From positions 1 to 64,000 of the forward strand of contig NZ_BDAI01000017.1 of assembly GCF_002091755.1 (NCBI RefSeq): a stretch of 64,000 nt of DNA, in the 5' to 3' direction. The position numbers were made by a program, and so were the translations under genes. The number at the start of each line of letters is the position of its first letter. Within the stretch, counting starts at the first letter, position 1. This DNA is from Pseudomonas nitroreducens NBRC 12694. Lineage in GTDB: Bacteria > Pseudomonadota > Gammaproteobacteria > Pseudomonadales > Pseudomonadaceae. Positions 33,352 to 41,983 of this stretch are shown piece after piece. The notes below the pieces were generated by a model that made no database searches, had not been told where the DNA came from, and saw nothing but the letters and a program-made list of their open reading frames with translations.

Positions 33352-34641
33352 ATGCCTCGCGCCCTCCTCCCGCTGCTGCTGATCTGCCTCCTGAGCCCGC
33401 TCCCGGCCGTTGCCGACGAACGCGCCGACGCCCAGCGTCAGCTGGAGCAGACGCAGAAAGACATCAACGAGCTGAAGAAAAACCTGAAGAACATCCAGGA
33501 CGAAAAGTCCGGGGTGCAGAAGCAGCTCAAGTCCACCGAGACCCAGATGGGCGACCTGGAGAAGCAGATCAAGCAGATCCAGGACGAGATGAAGAAGAAC
33601 GAGGAAGAGCTGCAGCGCCTCGATTCAGAGAAAAAAAAACTCCAGGGCGCGCGCCTTGAGCAGCAGCGTCTGATCGCCATCCAGGCCCGCGCCGCCTACC
33701 AGAGCGGCCGCCAGGAATACCTCAAGCTGCTGCTGAACCAGGAGCACCCGGAGAAGTTCAGCCGCACCCTCACCTACTACGACTACATCAACAAGGCGCG
33801 CCTGGAGCAGCTCTCGGCCTTCAACGAGACGTTGCGCCAGCTGAGCAACGTCGAGCAGGAAATCACCTCGCAGAAGGACGAGCAGGTCGCCCAGCAGAGC
33901 GCCCTGGAAGCCCGTCGCCAGGAACTGGCCGACGCCCGCAAGGCGCGCCAGGAGACCCTGGCCAAGCTCAACAGCGATCTCAAGGACGGCAGCAGCAAGC
34001 TCAAGGACCGCGAACAGAGCCAGGTGGACCTCAACAAGGTACTCAAGACCATCGAGGAAACCCTCGCCCGCCAGGCCCGCGAAGCCGAGGAAGCGCGACA
34101 GCGCGCCCTGGCCGCCGAGCGCGAGCGGGTCAAGCGCGAGCAGGAACTGGCGGCACGCGGCGAGAAGCCGGACACGCCCTCCAAGCGCCCCGATTACAGC
34201 GGCCCGCTGGTTTCCAGCGGCGCCGGTTTCGGCGGAGCCTTCGCCGCCACCAAGGGCCGGCTGCCCTGGCCGGTGGATGGCCGCGTCCTTGCGCGCTTCG
34301 GCAGCCCGCGTGGCGACGACCCCCGTGCCACCTGGGACGGCGTACTGATCGGCGCTTCTGCCGGCAGCACCGTGCGTGCCGTACATGGCGGCCGCGTGGT
34401 GTTCGCCGACTGGCTGCGCGGCTCCGGCCTACTGGTGATTCTCGACCACGGTGGTGGCTACCTGAGCCTTTATGGGCATAATCAAAGTCTTCTGAAGGAC
34501 GCCGGCGATACCGTCAAAGCGGGCGATCCCATTGCAACCGTGGGAGCCAGCGGGGGTCAGAGTACCCCGGCGGTGTATTTTGCCATTCGCCATCAGGGCC
34601 GCCCGGCGGACCCTTCGACCTGGTGTCGCACGCAAGGATAA
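33352..34641 (+). CDS. envC: Murein hydrolase activator EnvC (degenerate M23/LytM)
   Basis: A 429-residue periplasmic protein: signal peptide (1-21), a long coiled coil (about 25-280, QRQLEQTQKDINELKKNLKNI onward) and a C-terminal LytM fold (about 300-425). The zinc ligands of active M23 peptidases are lost (GRVLARFGSPRG and YFAIRHQG in place of the HxH site), as in E. coli EnvC. EnvC activates cell-wall amidases at the division site. Followed by ctpA after 27 nt, then yibQ. Confidence 0.92.
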   Translation: MPRALLPLLLICLLSPLPAVADERADAQRQLEQTQKDINELKKNLKNIQDEKSGVQKQLKSTETQMGDLEKQIKQIQDEMKKNEEELQRLDSEKKKLQGARLEQQRLIAIQARAAYQSGRQEYLKLLLNQEHPEKFSRTLTYYDYINKARLEQLSAFNETLRQLSNVEQEITSQKDEQVAQQSALEARRQELADARKARQETLAKLNSDLKDGSSKLKDREQSQVDLNKVLKTIEETLARQAREAEEARQRALAAERERVKREQELAARGEKPDTPSKRPDYSGPLVSSGAGFGGAFAATKGRLPWPVDGRVLARFGSPRGDDPRATWDGVLIGASAGSTVRAVHGGRVVFADWLRGSGLLVILDHGGGYLSLYGHNQSLLKDAGDTVKAGDPIATVGASGGQSTPAVYFAIRHQGRPADPSTWCRTQG

Positions 34642-34668
34642 GCGGCGATCACGCATTAGGAGCCAAAC

Positions 34669-35979
34669 ATGTCGCAAGCTTTCCGTCTTACTACCCTGGC
34701 CCTGGCCTTGCTGCTCGGCGTCGGTGCGGCCCAGGCCGCCGACGCGCCGGCCGCATCTGCTGTGGCCAACGGCAAGGAGGCTCCGCTGCCGCTCGATGAG
34801 CTGCGCACCTTTGCCGAGGTCCTCGACCGGGTGAAGGCGGCCTATGTGGAACCGGTGGACGACAAGACGCTGCTGGAGAATGCCATCAAGGGCATGCTCA
34901 GCAACCTCGACCCGCACTCGGCGTACCTCGGCCCGGAAGAATTCGCCGAGCTGCAGGAAAGCACCAGCGGCGAATTCGGTGGCCTGGGCATCGAGGTCGG
35001 CAGCGAGGATGGCTTCGTCAAGGTGATCTCGCCGATCGACGACACCCCCGCCGCCAACGCCGGCATCCAGCCGGGCGACCTGATCGTCAAGATCGACGGC
35101 AAGCCGACCAAGGGCCAGTCGATGAACGAGGCGGTGGACAGCATGCGCGGCAAGGCTGGCTCGCCGATCACCCTGACCATCGTGCGCGGCGGCGGCAAGC
35201 CGTTCGACGTCACCCTCAAGCGCGCCATCATCAAGGTCAAGAGCGTGAAGAGCCAGATGCTCGAACCGGGCTATGGTTACCTGCGCATCACCCAGTTCCA
35301 GGTCAACACCGGCGAGGAGACCGTCAAGGCGCTGGCCAAGCTGCGCAACGACAACAAGGGTAAGCTCAAGGGCGTGATCCTGGACCTGCGCAACAACCCT
35401 GGCGGCGTGCTGCAGTCGGCGGTGGAAGTGGCGGACGCCTTCCTCACCAAGGGGCTGATCGTCTACACCAAGGGCCGCATCCCCAACTCCGAGCTGCGCT
35501 TCTCCGCCGATCCGGCCGACCCGAGCGACGGTGTGCCGTTGGTGGTACTGATCAACGGCGGCAGCGCCTCGGCGGCAGAAATCGTCGCCGGCGCTCTGCA
35601 GGACCAGAAGCGCGGCATCCTCATGGGCACCGACAGCTTCGGCAAGGGCTCGGTGCAGACCGTGCTGCCGCTGAACAACGACCGCGCCCTGAAGCTCACC
35701 ACCGCGCTGTACTACACCCCCAACGGCCGCTCCATCCAGGCCCAGGGCATCACCCCGGACATTGAGGTGGAACGCGCCAAGGTGACCCGCGAGAAGAGCG
35801 AGTTCGACGGGTTCAAGGAAGCCGACCTGCAGGGCCACCTGGCCAACGGCAATGGTGGCCAGGATCGTCCGACCGCCTCCGGCAAGCCGCCGGAGGATCG
35901 CCCGCAGGATGGCGACTACCAGCTCAGCCAAGCCCTCAGCCTGCTGAAAGGACTCAGCGTCAGCCGCGGCAACAACTGA
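34669..35979 (+). CDS. ctpA: Carboxy-terminal processing protease CtpA (S41)
   Basis: A periplasmic serine protease of 436 residues with signal peptide (1-25), PDZ domain (about 95-180, GGLGIEVGSEDGFVKVISPIDDTPA) and S41 catalytic core. The Ser/Lys dyad is seen in NGGSASAAEIVAGAL and SFGKGSVQTVLPL. In P. aeruginosa the CtpA of this locus, with the lipoprotein LbcA, degrades peptidoglycan cross-link hydrolases. The neighbouring envC fits a shared role in cell-wall turnover. Confidence 0.95.
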   Translation: MSQAFRLTTLALALLLGVGAAQAADAPAASAVANGKEAPLPLDELRTFAEVLDRVKAAYVEPVDDKTLLENAIKGMLSNLDPHSAYLGPEEFAELQESTSGEFGGLGIEVGSEDGFVKVISPIDDTPAANAGIQPGDLIVKIDGKPTKGQSMNEAVDSMRGKAGSPITLTIVRGGGKPFDVTLKRAIIKVKSVKSQMLEPGYGYLRITQFQVNTGEETVKALAKLRNDNKGKLKGVILDLRNNPGGVLQSAVEVADAFLTKGLIVYTKGRIPNSELRFSADPADPSDGVPLVVLINGGSASAAEIVAGALQDQKRGILMGTDSFGKGSVQTVLPLNNDRALKLTTALYYTPNGRSIQAQGITPDIEVERAKVTREKSEFDGFKEADLQGHLANGNGGQDRPTASGKPPEDRPQDGDYQLSQALSLLKGLSVSRGNN

Positions 35980-35982
35980 CCG

Positions 35983-36765
35983 ATGCGCCCGGCCCGGCTG
36001 CTACTGAGCCTGTGCCTGGGTGCGTTGCTGTGCCTGCCGGTGGCCGCCGCGCCCCGGCCGGATGGCAGCAAGCCGCTGGTCAGCATCGTCATCGACGACC
36101 TCGGGCAGAATCTGGCGCGCGACCGCCAGGTGCTCGACATATCTCCCGCCATCGCCCTGGCGATCATCCCCGACACGCCCCACGCCGCCGAGCTTGCGCG
36201 CGAGGCGCACCAGCGCGGGCGCACCGTGATGCTGCACATGCCGATGGACCCGGCCCGCGGTGACTTCGCCTGGAGCCCTGAGCTGACCCAGGACGAAAGA
36301 GCTCGGCGTCTGGACGCCGCGCTGGCAAAAGTCCCCTATGTGCAAGGCCTGAACAACCACGAAGGCAGCCGCATGACGGCCGACCGCCCGGCCATGGCCT
36401 GGCTGGCCGCGGAGCTGCAGCGCCGCCATCTGTTCCTCCTCGACAGCCGCACCAGCGCTGCCACCGTAGCCGCCGCCGAGGCGCAGAAGATCGGCCTCGC
36501 CAGCCTCTCGCGGGACGTATTCCTCGATGACGACCCGAGCGAAGCCGCAGTGATGGAGCAGATGCAGCGCGGCCTGCAACTGGCGCGCAAGCAGGGCACG
36601 GTGGTGATGATCGGCCACCCGAAGCCGGCGACCCTGGCGGTGCTCAAGCGTGTTTTGCCGACGCTGAAGGCCCAGGGCTTCGAACTGGTGAAACCGCCGT
36701 TGATGATCGCCGAGCGCGGCAACCGCGCCATGGCGGGGCATGGGCGGGATGGGATTTACCGATAG
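35983..36765 (+). CDS. yibQ: Divergent polysaccharide deacetylase, YibQ type
   Basis: A 260-residue exported protein with a signal peptide (ending PVAAAPR), then ALVSIVIDDLGQN (residues 30-40) and VMLHMPMDP, NNHEGSRMTADRPAM, DSRTSAAT and VMIGHPKP, all blocks of the divergent polysaccharide deacetylase family. Substrate unknown. It starts 3 nt after the ctpA stop and completes the envC-ctpA-yibQ group. Confidence 0.9.
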   Translation: MRPARLLLSLCLGALLCLPVAAAPRPDGSKPLVSIVIDDLGQNLARDRQVLDISPAIALAIIPDTPHAAELAREAHQRGRTVMLHMPMDPARGDFAWSPELTQDERARRLDAALAKVPYVQGLNNHEGSRMTADRPAMAWLAAELQRRHLFLLDSRTSAATVAAAEAQKIGLASLSRDVFLDDDPSEAAVMEQMQRGLQLARKQGTVVMIGHPKPATLAVLKRVLPTLKAQGFELVKPPLMIAERGNRAMAGHGRDGIYR

Positions 36766-36786
36766 ATGTAGCCAGGATCGGCTTTC

Positions 36787-36867
36787 TGTAGGAGCGAGCT
36801 TGCTCGCGAACAGCGCCCGGCACAGAAATCCGCGGAAGCTGGGTTCGCGAGCAAGCTCGCTCCTACA
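36787..36867. repeat. REP palindrome pair
   Basis: TGTAGGAGCGAGCTTGCTCG and inverted CGAGCAAGCTCGCTCCTACA between two convergent genes. Same family as 6292-6360. Confidence 0.9.
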
Positions 36868-36881
36868 ACGATAAGCCGACC

Positions 36882-37643
36882 TTACAGGTAGTTATTGGTC
36901 GCCTGCTCGATGAAGCCATCGGCGCGCATCTCGTCCAGCGCCTTCTGCAGCTTGGCCACCACCTCGTCCGGCGTGTCCTTGTTGATCGCCAGGTACAACT
37001 GCGCCTCATTGAAACGCAGCACGGTCTGCAGGCCGGACACGCCCTCCTGCTTGGCCAGGTAGCGACCCACGGGATCGGTGGTAGCCCAGAGGTCGATTTC
37101 GCCGGTGGTCAGCTTCTTCACGTTTTCCTGATCGCGTAGCGCGTTGAGCACCGGGATGCCCTGGCTCTCCAGGTTCTGGCTGACGGCGTCGTTCTTGTAG
37201 GCACCGAGCTTGTACTTGGCGGCGTCCTTGAGGTCCTTCACCTTGATCGAACTGCCCGGCGGCGCCAGCAGCACCCAGTGGGTCTTGGCGATCGGCCCGA
37301 CCCACTTGAACAGCGGCACGCGCTCGGGCGTATAGGTGGTGGAGAACAGCCCGTAGTCGGGCTTGTCGAGGGCCAGTTTGTACAGGCGGTCCCAGGGGAA
37401 ACGCAGGCTCAGGCTGTACTGGATGCCGGCGCGCTTGAACATCTCGCGAACGATATCGGCGCTGATGCCGTCGATACCCTCATCACGGGCGAAGTTCTTG
37501 TCGTCCACCGCCATGTTGAACGGCGGGAAGTTCTCGGTGAGCAGCACCATCTTGTAATCGGCGGGCAACTCGGCGCGGGCCGTGGCGGCCCCCAGCAACA
37601 GACCCAGGGTCAGGGTCTTGATCAGGACTTTCAGCATGGTCAT
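36882..37643 (-). CDS. Orphan amino-acid-type periplasmic binding protein (copy 2)
   Basis: A 253-residue SBP_bac_3-type protein: signal peptide (1-22, ending ARA) and a two-lobe binding fold (MVLLTENFPPFNM, GIDGISADIVREMFKRAGI, LRFPWDRLYKLALDKPDYGLFSTTYTPER). It is clearly a paralogue of the next gene upstream (38548-37790), with the same length, block order and C-terminal NNYL/NSYL. No permease or ATPase is nearby. The start at 37643 is chosen for the signal peptide; ATG 37637 is also possible. Ligand unknown. Confidence 0.85.
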   Translation of the reverse strand: MTMLKVLIKTLTLGLLLGAATARAELPADYKMVLLTENFPPFNMAVDDKNFARDEGIDGISADIVREMFKRAGIQYSLSLRFPWDRLYKLALDKPDYGLFSTTYTPERVPLFKWVGPIAKTHWVLLAPPGSSIKVKDLKDAAKYKLGAYKNDAVSQNLESQGIPVLNALRDQENVKKLTTGEIDLWATTDPVGRYLAKQEGVSGLQTVLRFNEAQLYLAINKDTPDEVVAKLQKALDEMRADGFIEQATNNYL

Positions 37644-37759
37644 ACCGCTCGCTTGGTTATCGTTATTGGGCTTGCGGCATCCCTGCAGAGGGGACGTAAT
37701 ACTTCGCTCGTCTGCCTTCCGTGGCAAAACCGGCGCCGAGGGATGTCGGCGCCAAACAC

Positions 37760-37784
37760 GAAGGCCGGCGAGCAGCCGGCCTTC
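37760..37784 (-). terminator. Hairpin between the two binding-protein genes
   Basis: GAAGGCCGGC-GAGCA-GCCGGCCTTC: a perfect 10-bp stem after the stop of the upstream copy, without a long T run. It could be a weak terminator or an mRNA-stabilising element. Confidence 0.55.
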
Positions 37785-37789
37785 GGGTG

Positions 37790-38548
37790 TCACAGGTAAC
37801 TGTTGAGTACGTCGTCGACGAAACCTTCGGCGCGCATCTTGTCCAGCGCCGCCTGCAGCTTCTGCACCACGGCATCCGGGGTCTCGCGGTTCAGCGCGAG
37901 GAACAGCTGGTCGCTATTGAAACGCAGCACGGTCTTCAGGCCGGTGACGCCAACCTGCTTGGCCAGGTAGCGACCCGCCGGGTCACCGCTGGCCCAAAGG
38001 TCGATCTGGCCGTCGCGCAGCTTGGCGGCGTTCTCCTGGTCACGCAGCGCCAGCACCGGCTCGAAGCCGTGCTCGCTCAGGTACTGGGCCATGGCGTCGC
38101 CCTTGTAGGCGCCGACGCGATATTTCTTCGCTTCGTCCAGATTGTTCAGGCTGATCGGGCTGTCGGCCTTGGCCAGCAGCACCCAGTCGTCCGGACCGAT
38201 CGGGCCGACCCACCTGAACTGGCTTTCGCGCTCGGGCAGGCGGGCGGTGACGAACACGCCGTAGCCGGGCTTCTCCAGCGCCAGCTTGTAGATGCGGTCC
38301 CAGGGGAAGCGCAGGGTCAGGCTGTACTGCACGCCGGCGCGCTTGAACATCTCCTTGACGATATCCACGGCGATGCCGTCGATGCTGTCTTCCTGGGCGA
38401 AGTTCTTGCCGTTGATGGCCATGTTGTAAGGGGGGAAGTTCTCGGTGAGCAGCACCACGCTGTAATCCGAAGAATCCGTTTCGGCCCTTGCCGCACCGGC
38501 CAGAAGCAGGCCGCAGCCTAGCCATGCGAGCAGAATGCGCTTCAGCAT
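37790..38548 (-). CDS. Orphan amino-acid-type periplasmic binding protein (copy 1)
   Basis: A 252-residue SBP_bac_3-type protein: signal peptide (MLKRILLAWLGCGLLLAGAARA) and the same two-lobe fold as the copy downstream (VVLLTENFPPYNM, GIAVDIVKEMFKRAGVQYSL). ATG 38548 has AGGAAA upstream. The ligand is unknown; the family binds polar amino acids or related small molecules, and unlinked members can also feed sensors or phosphatases. The pair looks like a tandem duplication. Confidence 0.85.
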   Translation of the reverse strand: MLKRILLAWLGCGLLLAGAARAETDSSDYSVVLLTENFPPYNMAINGKNFAQEDSIDGIAVDIVKEMFKRAGVQYSLTLRFPWDRIYKLALEKPGYGVFVTARLPERESQFRWVGPIGPDDWVLLAKADSPISLNNLDEAKKYRVGAYKGDAMAQYLSEHGFEPVLALRDQENAAKLRDGQIDLWASGDPAGRYLAKQVGVTGLKTVLRFNSDQLFLALNRETPDAVVQKLQAALDKMRAEGFVDDVLNSYL

Positions 38549-38776
38549 CGAGATATTTCCTGCGTATGACATTTCTGAGAAGGCGCAGAGCTTACTCGGA
38601 GAATTGACGCCAATAAACCCTATGAATATGGCAATGGGACATGGATACGCCATTACCTTGACTGAAGCCTTCGGCTAGCAAGCTTCGTGCGCAGGAAGGG
38701 GATGCGGCCACCGGACGCAGGAGAGGAAGGCTCGCGATAGAGCCATCGGGCCGGGAGAACCCCGGCCCGGAAGGGA

Positions 38777-39547
38777 TCAGCGCACGACGATGCCGCGGCT
38801 GGCCAGGTAAGCCTTGGCTTCCGGCACGCTGTACTCGCCGAAGTGGAAGATGCTCGCCGCCAGAACCGCGTCGGCCTTGCCTTCGATGATGCCGGCGGCC
38901 AGGTGCTCCAGGTTGCCGACACCGCCGGAAGCGATCACCGGAACGCCCACAGCCTCACTGATGGCGCGGGTCACGCCCAGGTCGTAGCCGCTTTTGACGC
39001 CGTCCTGATCCATGCTGGTCAGCAGGATTTCACCGGCGCCCAGGCCTTCCATCTTCTTCGCCCACTCCACGGCATCCAGCCCAGTAGGCTTGCGGCCGCC
39101 GTGGGTGAAGATTTCCCAGCGCGGGGTTTCGCCGGGGGCCGACACTTTCTTGGCGTCGATGGCGACCACGATGCACTGCGAGCCGAAGCGCGCGGCGGCT
39201 TCGCCGACAAATTCCGGGGTGAATACCGCGGCGGTGTTGATCGAGACCTTGTCCGCACCGGCATTGAGCAGGTTGCGGATGTCCTGCACTGTCCTGACGC
39301 CGCCGCCCACGGTCAGCGGGATGAACACCTGGCTGGCCATGCGCTCGACGGTATGCAGAGTAGTGTCGCGGCCATCGACGCTGGCGGTGATGTCGAGGAA
39401 GGTGATCTCGTCCGCGCCCTGCTCGTCGTAGCGACGGGCGATTTCCACCGGGTCGCCGGCATCGCGGATGTTCTCGAACTTGACGCCCTTCACCACGCGG
39501 CCGTTGTCCACGTCGAGGCAGGGAATGATGCGTTTAGCCAGTGCCAT
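38777..39547 (-). CDS. hisF: Imidazole glycerol phosphate synthase subunit HisF
   Basis: The cyclase subunit, 256 residues, with a (beta-alpha)8 barrel. MALAKRIIPCLDVDNGRVVKG carries the catalytic N-terminal Asp, and the later Asp is in LLTSMDQDGVKSGYD. With HisH it makes IGP and AICAR from PRFAR. Last gene of hisB-hisH-DUF2164-hisA-hisF. Confidence 0.97.
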   Translation of the reverse strand: MALAKRIIPCLDVDNGRVVKGVKFENIRDAGDPVEIARRYDEQGADEITFLDITASVDGRDTTLHTVERMASQVFIPLTVGGGVRTVQDIRNLLNAGADKVSINTAAVFTPEFVGEAAARFGSQCIVVAIDAKKVSAPGETPRWEIFTHGGRKPTGLDAVEWAKKMEGLGAGEILLTSMDQDGVKSGYDLGVTRAISEAVGVPVIASGGVGNLEHLAAGIIEGKADAVLAASIFHFGEYSVPEAKAYLASRGIVVR

Positions 39548-39570
39548 GTCAGGGTTCCCCGTGGTTCAGC

Positions 39571-40308
39571 TCAGCCCTTGAAGGCGTCGCACAGTGCCTG
39601 GGCCTCGGCGACGTCCAGGGTGCCTTCATAGATCGCGCGACCGGTGATGGCGCCGACGATGCCCGGTGTGCGGGCGTCCAGCAGCTTCTGGATGTCGCCC
39701 AGGTTGTGGATGCCGCCCGAAGCGATCACCGGAATGCGCGTGGCGTTGGCCAGGGCAGCAGTAGCTTCGACGTTGCAGCCCTGCATCATGCCGTCCTTCG
39801 CGATGTCGGTGTAGACGATCGCCGAGACGCCATCGGCCTCGAAACGCTTGGCCAGGTCGATGACCTGTACCGAGCTCACTTCCGCCCAGCCATCGGTGGC
39901 GACGAAGCCGTCTTTCGCGTCGAGGCCAACGATGACCTTGCCCGGGAATGCCTTGCAGGCTTCGGCGACAAATTCCGGCTGCTTCACTGCCTTGGTGCCG
40001 ATGATCACGTAGCTGACGCCGGCGCGGACGTAGTGCTCGATGGTTTCCAGCGAACGGATGCCGCCGCCGATCTGAATCGGCAGGTTCGGGTAGCGCTTGG
40101 CGATGGCGGTGACCACTTCACCGTTGACCGGCTTGCCTTCGAAGGCGCCGTTCAGGTCCACCAGGTGCAGACGACGGCATCCGCCCTCCACCCACTTGGC
40201 GGCCATGGATACCGGGTCATCGGAGAAGACGGTGGCGTCTTCCATCAGGCCCTGGCGCAGGCGCACGCAGGCGCCGTCTTTCAGATCGATTGCGGGGATG
40301 ATCAGCAT
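39571..40308 (-). CDS. hisA: ProFAR isomerase HisA
   Basis: A 245-residue (beta-alpha)8-barrel isomerase of histidine biosynthesis. LIIPAIDLKDGACVRL has the catalytic N-terminal Asp; GGGIRSLETIE and VIYTDIAKDGMMQG are family blocks. Upstream of hisF by 23 nt. Confidence 0.97.
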   Translation of the reverse strand: MLIIPAIDLKDGACVRLRQGLMEDATVFSDDPVSMAAKWVEGGCRRLHLVDLNGAFEGKPVNGEVVTAIAKRYPNLPIQIGGGIRSLETIEHYVRAGVSYVIIGTKAVKQPEFVAEACKAFPGKVIVGLDAKDGFVATDGWAEVSSVQVIDLAKRFEADGVSAIVYTDIAKDGMMQGCNVEATAALANATRIPVIASGGIHNLGDIQKLLDARTPGIVGAITGRAIYEGTLDVAEAQALCDAFKG

Positions 40309-40348
40309 GGGTTGAACCTGCTCGAATCCAAAGATGAATGGGGTCGGG

Positions 40349-40609
40349 TCAGCTCTTCTCGAGCGCCCACAAGTCGCTTTCGATGCTCTCGAACCGGTCT
40401 TTCAGGTGAGATTGCACGTCGAAGATCGCCTTGTTGTAGAACAGCGGGCCGAACTCGCGCATGAAGAAATCCAGCGCCTCCTCGGCCTCGAAGGAGCCGA
40501 CATCCAGCTCGAAACGGTCTTCGAGGAAACGCTGGATGGCCCGCGCCGCACTCTGGCGCTGGGCGCCATCGAGTTCGAGGATCGCGGGCTTGTCCTTCTG
40601 GCGGGCCAT
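40349..40609 (-). CDS. DUF2164 family protein
   Basis: An 86-residue soluble protein: a short basic start, then LDGAQRQSAARAIQRFLEDRFELDVGSFEAEEALDFFMREFGPLFYNKAIFD, the DUF2164 signature. Function unknown. It lies inside the his operon, starting 3 nt after the hisH stop, so it is made together with the histidine enzymes. Confidence 0.85.
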   Translation of the reverse strand: MARQKDKPAILELDGAQRQSAARAIQRFLEDRFELDVGSFEAEEALDFFMREFGPLFYNKAIFDVQSHLKDRFESIESDLWALEKS

Positions 40610-40612
40610 GGC

Positions 40613-41251
40613 TTACCAGCGGCCATCCCAGGCGGCGAAGTTCTGCAACAACTGCAGGCCATGGGTATGGCTCTTCTCCGGGTGGAACTGCACGGCGAAG
40701 CGCGAGCCATCGGCCAGCGCAGCGGCGAAATCACGCCCGTAATGGCCGCGGCCGACCACCTGGCGCGGGTTGCCCGCCTCGATGTAGTAGCTGTGCACGA
40801 AGTAGAAGCGCGCGTTGTTCGGGATGTCGTGCCACAGCGGGTGGTCGACGCCCTGCGCCACTTCGTTCCAGCCCATGTGCGGCACCTTCAGGTGCTCGCC
40901 GTCCTCGTGCAGGTCCTTGCCGAAGAAGCGCACCTGGCCGGGGAACAGACCGATGCAGTCGACACCGTCATTCTCTTCACTACGCTCCATCAGCGCCTGC
41001 ATGCCGACGCAGATGCCGAGGAACGGACGGTCCTGGCTGACTTCACGCACCAGGCTGTCGAAGCCCAGGCGCTTGATCTCGGCCATGCAGTCGCGGATCG
41101 CGCCGACGCCGGGGAACACCACGCGGTCCGCCTCGCGGATCACATTGGCGTCGCTGGTCACCAGTACGCGCCCGGCGCCCACGCGCTCCAGCGCCTTGGA
41201 CACCGAGTGCAGGTTGCCCATGCCGTAGTCGATGACGGCGACAGTCTGCAT
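40613..41251 (-). CDS. hisH: Imidazole glycerol phosphate synthase glutaminase subunit HisH
   Basis: A class I glutamine amidotransferase of 212 residues. The nucleophile Cys is in FLGICVGMQAL, the catalytic His/Glu in FAVQFHPEKSH. It feeds ammonia to HisF. The ATG overlaps the hisB stop by one base (TAATG). Confidence 0.97.
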   Translation of the reverse strand: MQTVAVIDYGMGNLHSVSKALERVGAGRVLVTSDANVIREADRVVFPGVGAIRDCMAEIKRLGFDSLVREVSQDRPFLGICVGMQALMERSEENDGVDCIGLFPGQVRFFGKDLHEDGEHLKVPHMGWNEVAQGVDHPLWHDIPNNARFYFVHSYYIEAGNPRQVVGRGHYGRDFAAALADGSRFAVQFHPEKSHTHGLQLLQNFAAWDGRW

Positions 41252-41844
41252 TACAGGCACCCTTTGGTGGACGGCATCTGGCCGGCCATGCGCTCGTCCA
41301 GTTCGATGGCCATGCGCAGCGCGCGGCCGAAGGCCTTGAACACGGTTTCGATCTGGTGGTGGGTGTTGTGCCCACGCAGGTTGTCGATGTGCAGGGTGAC
41401 GTTGGCGTGGTTGACGAAGCCCTGGAAGAACTCCATGAACAGGTCCACGTCGAAGCCGCCGACGCTAGCGCGGGTGAACGGCACGTGCATCTGCAGGCCG
41501 GGGCGGCCGGAGAAGTCGATGACCACACGCGACAGCGCCTCGTCCAGCGGCACGTAGGCATGGCCGTAGCGGCGGATGCCCTTCTTGTCGCCGATAGCCT
41601 TGGCGAAGGCCTGGCCGAGGGTGATGCCGATGTCTTCGACGGTATGGTGGTCGTCGATATGCAGGTCGCCCTTGCACTCGATGTCCAGGTCGATCAGGCC
41701 GTGGCGGGCGATCTGGTCCATCATGTGCTCGAGGAAGGGAACCCCGGTATCGAAGCGGGCCTTGCCCGTTCCATCCAGGTCGATGGAAACCTTGATCTGG
41801 GTTTCCAGGGTGTCGCGCGCGACGGATGCCTTGCGTTCGGCCAT
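41251..41844 (-). CDS. hisB: Imidazoleglycerol-phosphate dehydratase HisB
   Basis: A monofunctional IGP dehydratase of 197 residues (no phosphatase domain). The two metal-binding blocks DIHIDDHHTVED-like (LHIDDHHTVEDIG) and RGHNTHHQIE are intact. ATG 41844 with GGAG 8 nt upstream gives the family start MAERKASVARDT. First gene of the his unit. Confidence 0.97.
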   Translation of the reverse strand: MAERKASVARDTLETQIKVSIDLDGTGKARFDTGVPFLEHMMDQIARHGLIDLDIECKGDLHIDDHHTVEDIGITLGQAFAKAIGDKKGIRRYGHAYVPLDEALSRVVIDFSGRPGLQMHVPFTRASVGGFDVDLFMEFFQGFVNHANVTLHIDNLRGHNTHHQIETVFKAFGRALRMAIELDERMAGQMPSTKGCL

Positions 41845-41983
41845 CACCAGCTCCACAGCTAACACTGCACGTAATTATAAGAAGGGCCGGCATTATAGGC
41901 GCGCAGGGCGCTGCGCCGCTACGGGCGGTGGTCGGCGCTGGCCGATGGTCCTACACTGCGCGGCCCGAATACGAGGATCGAAC

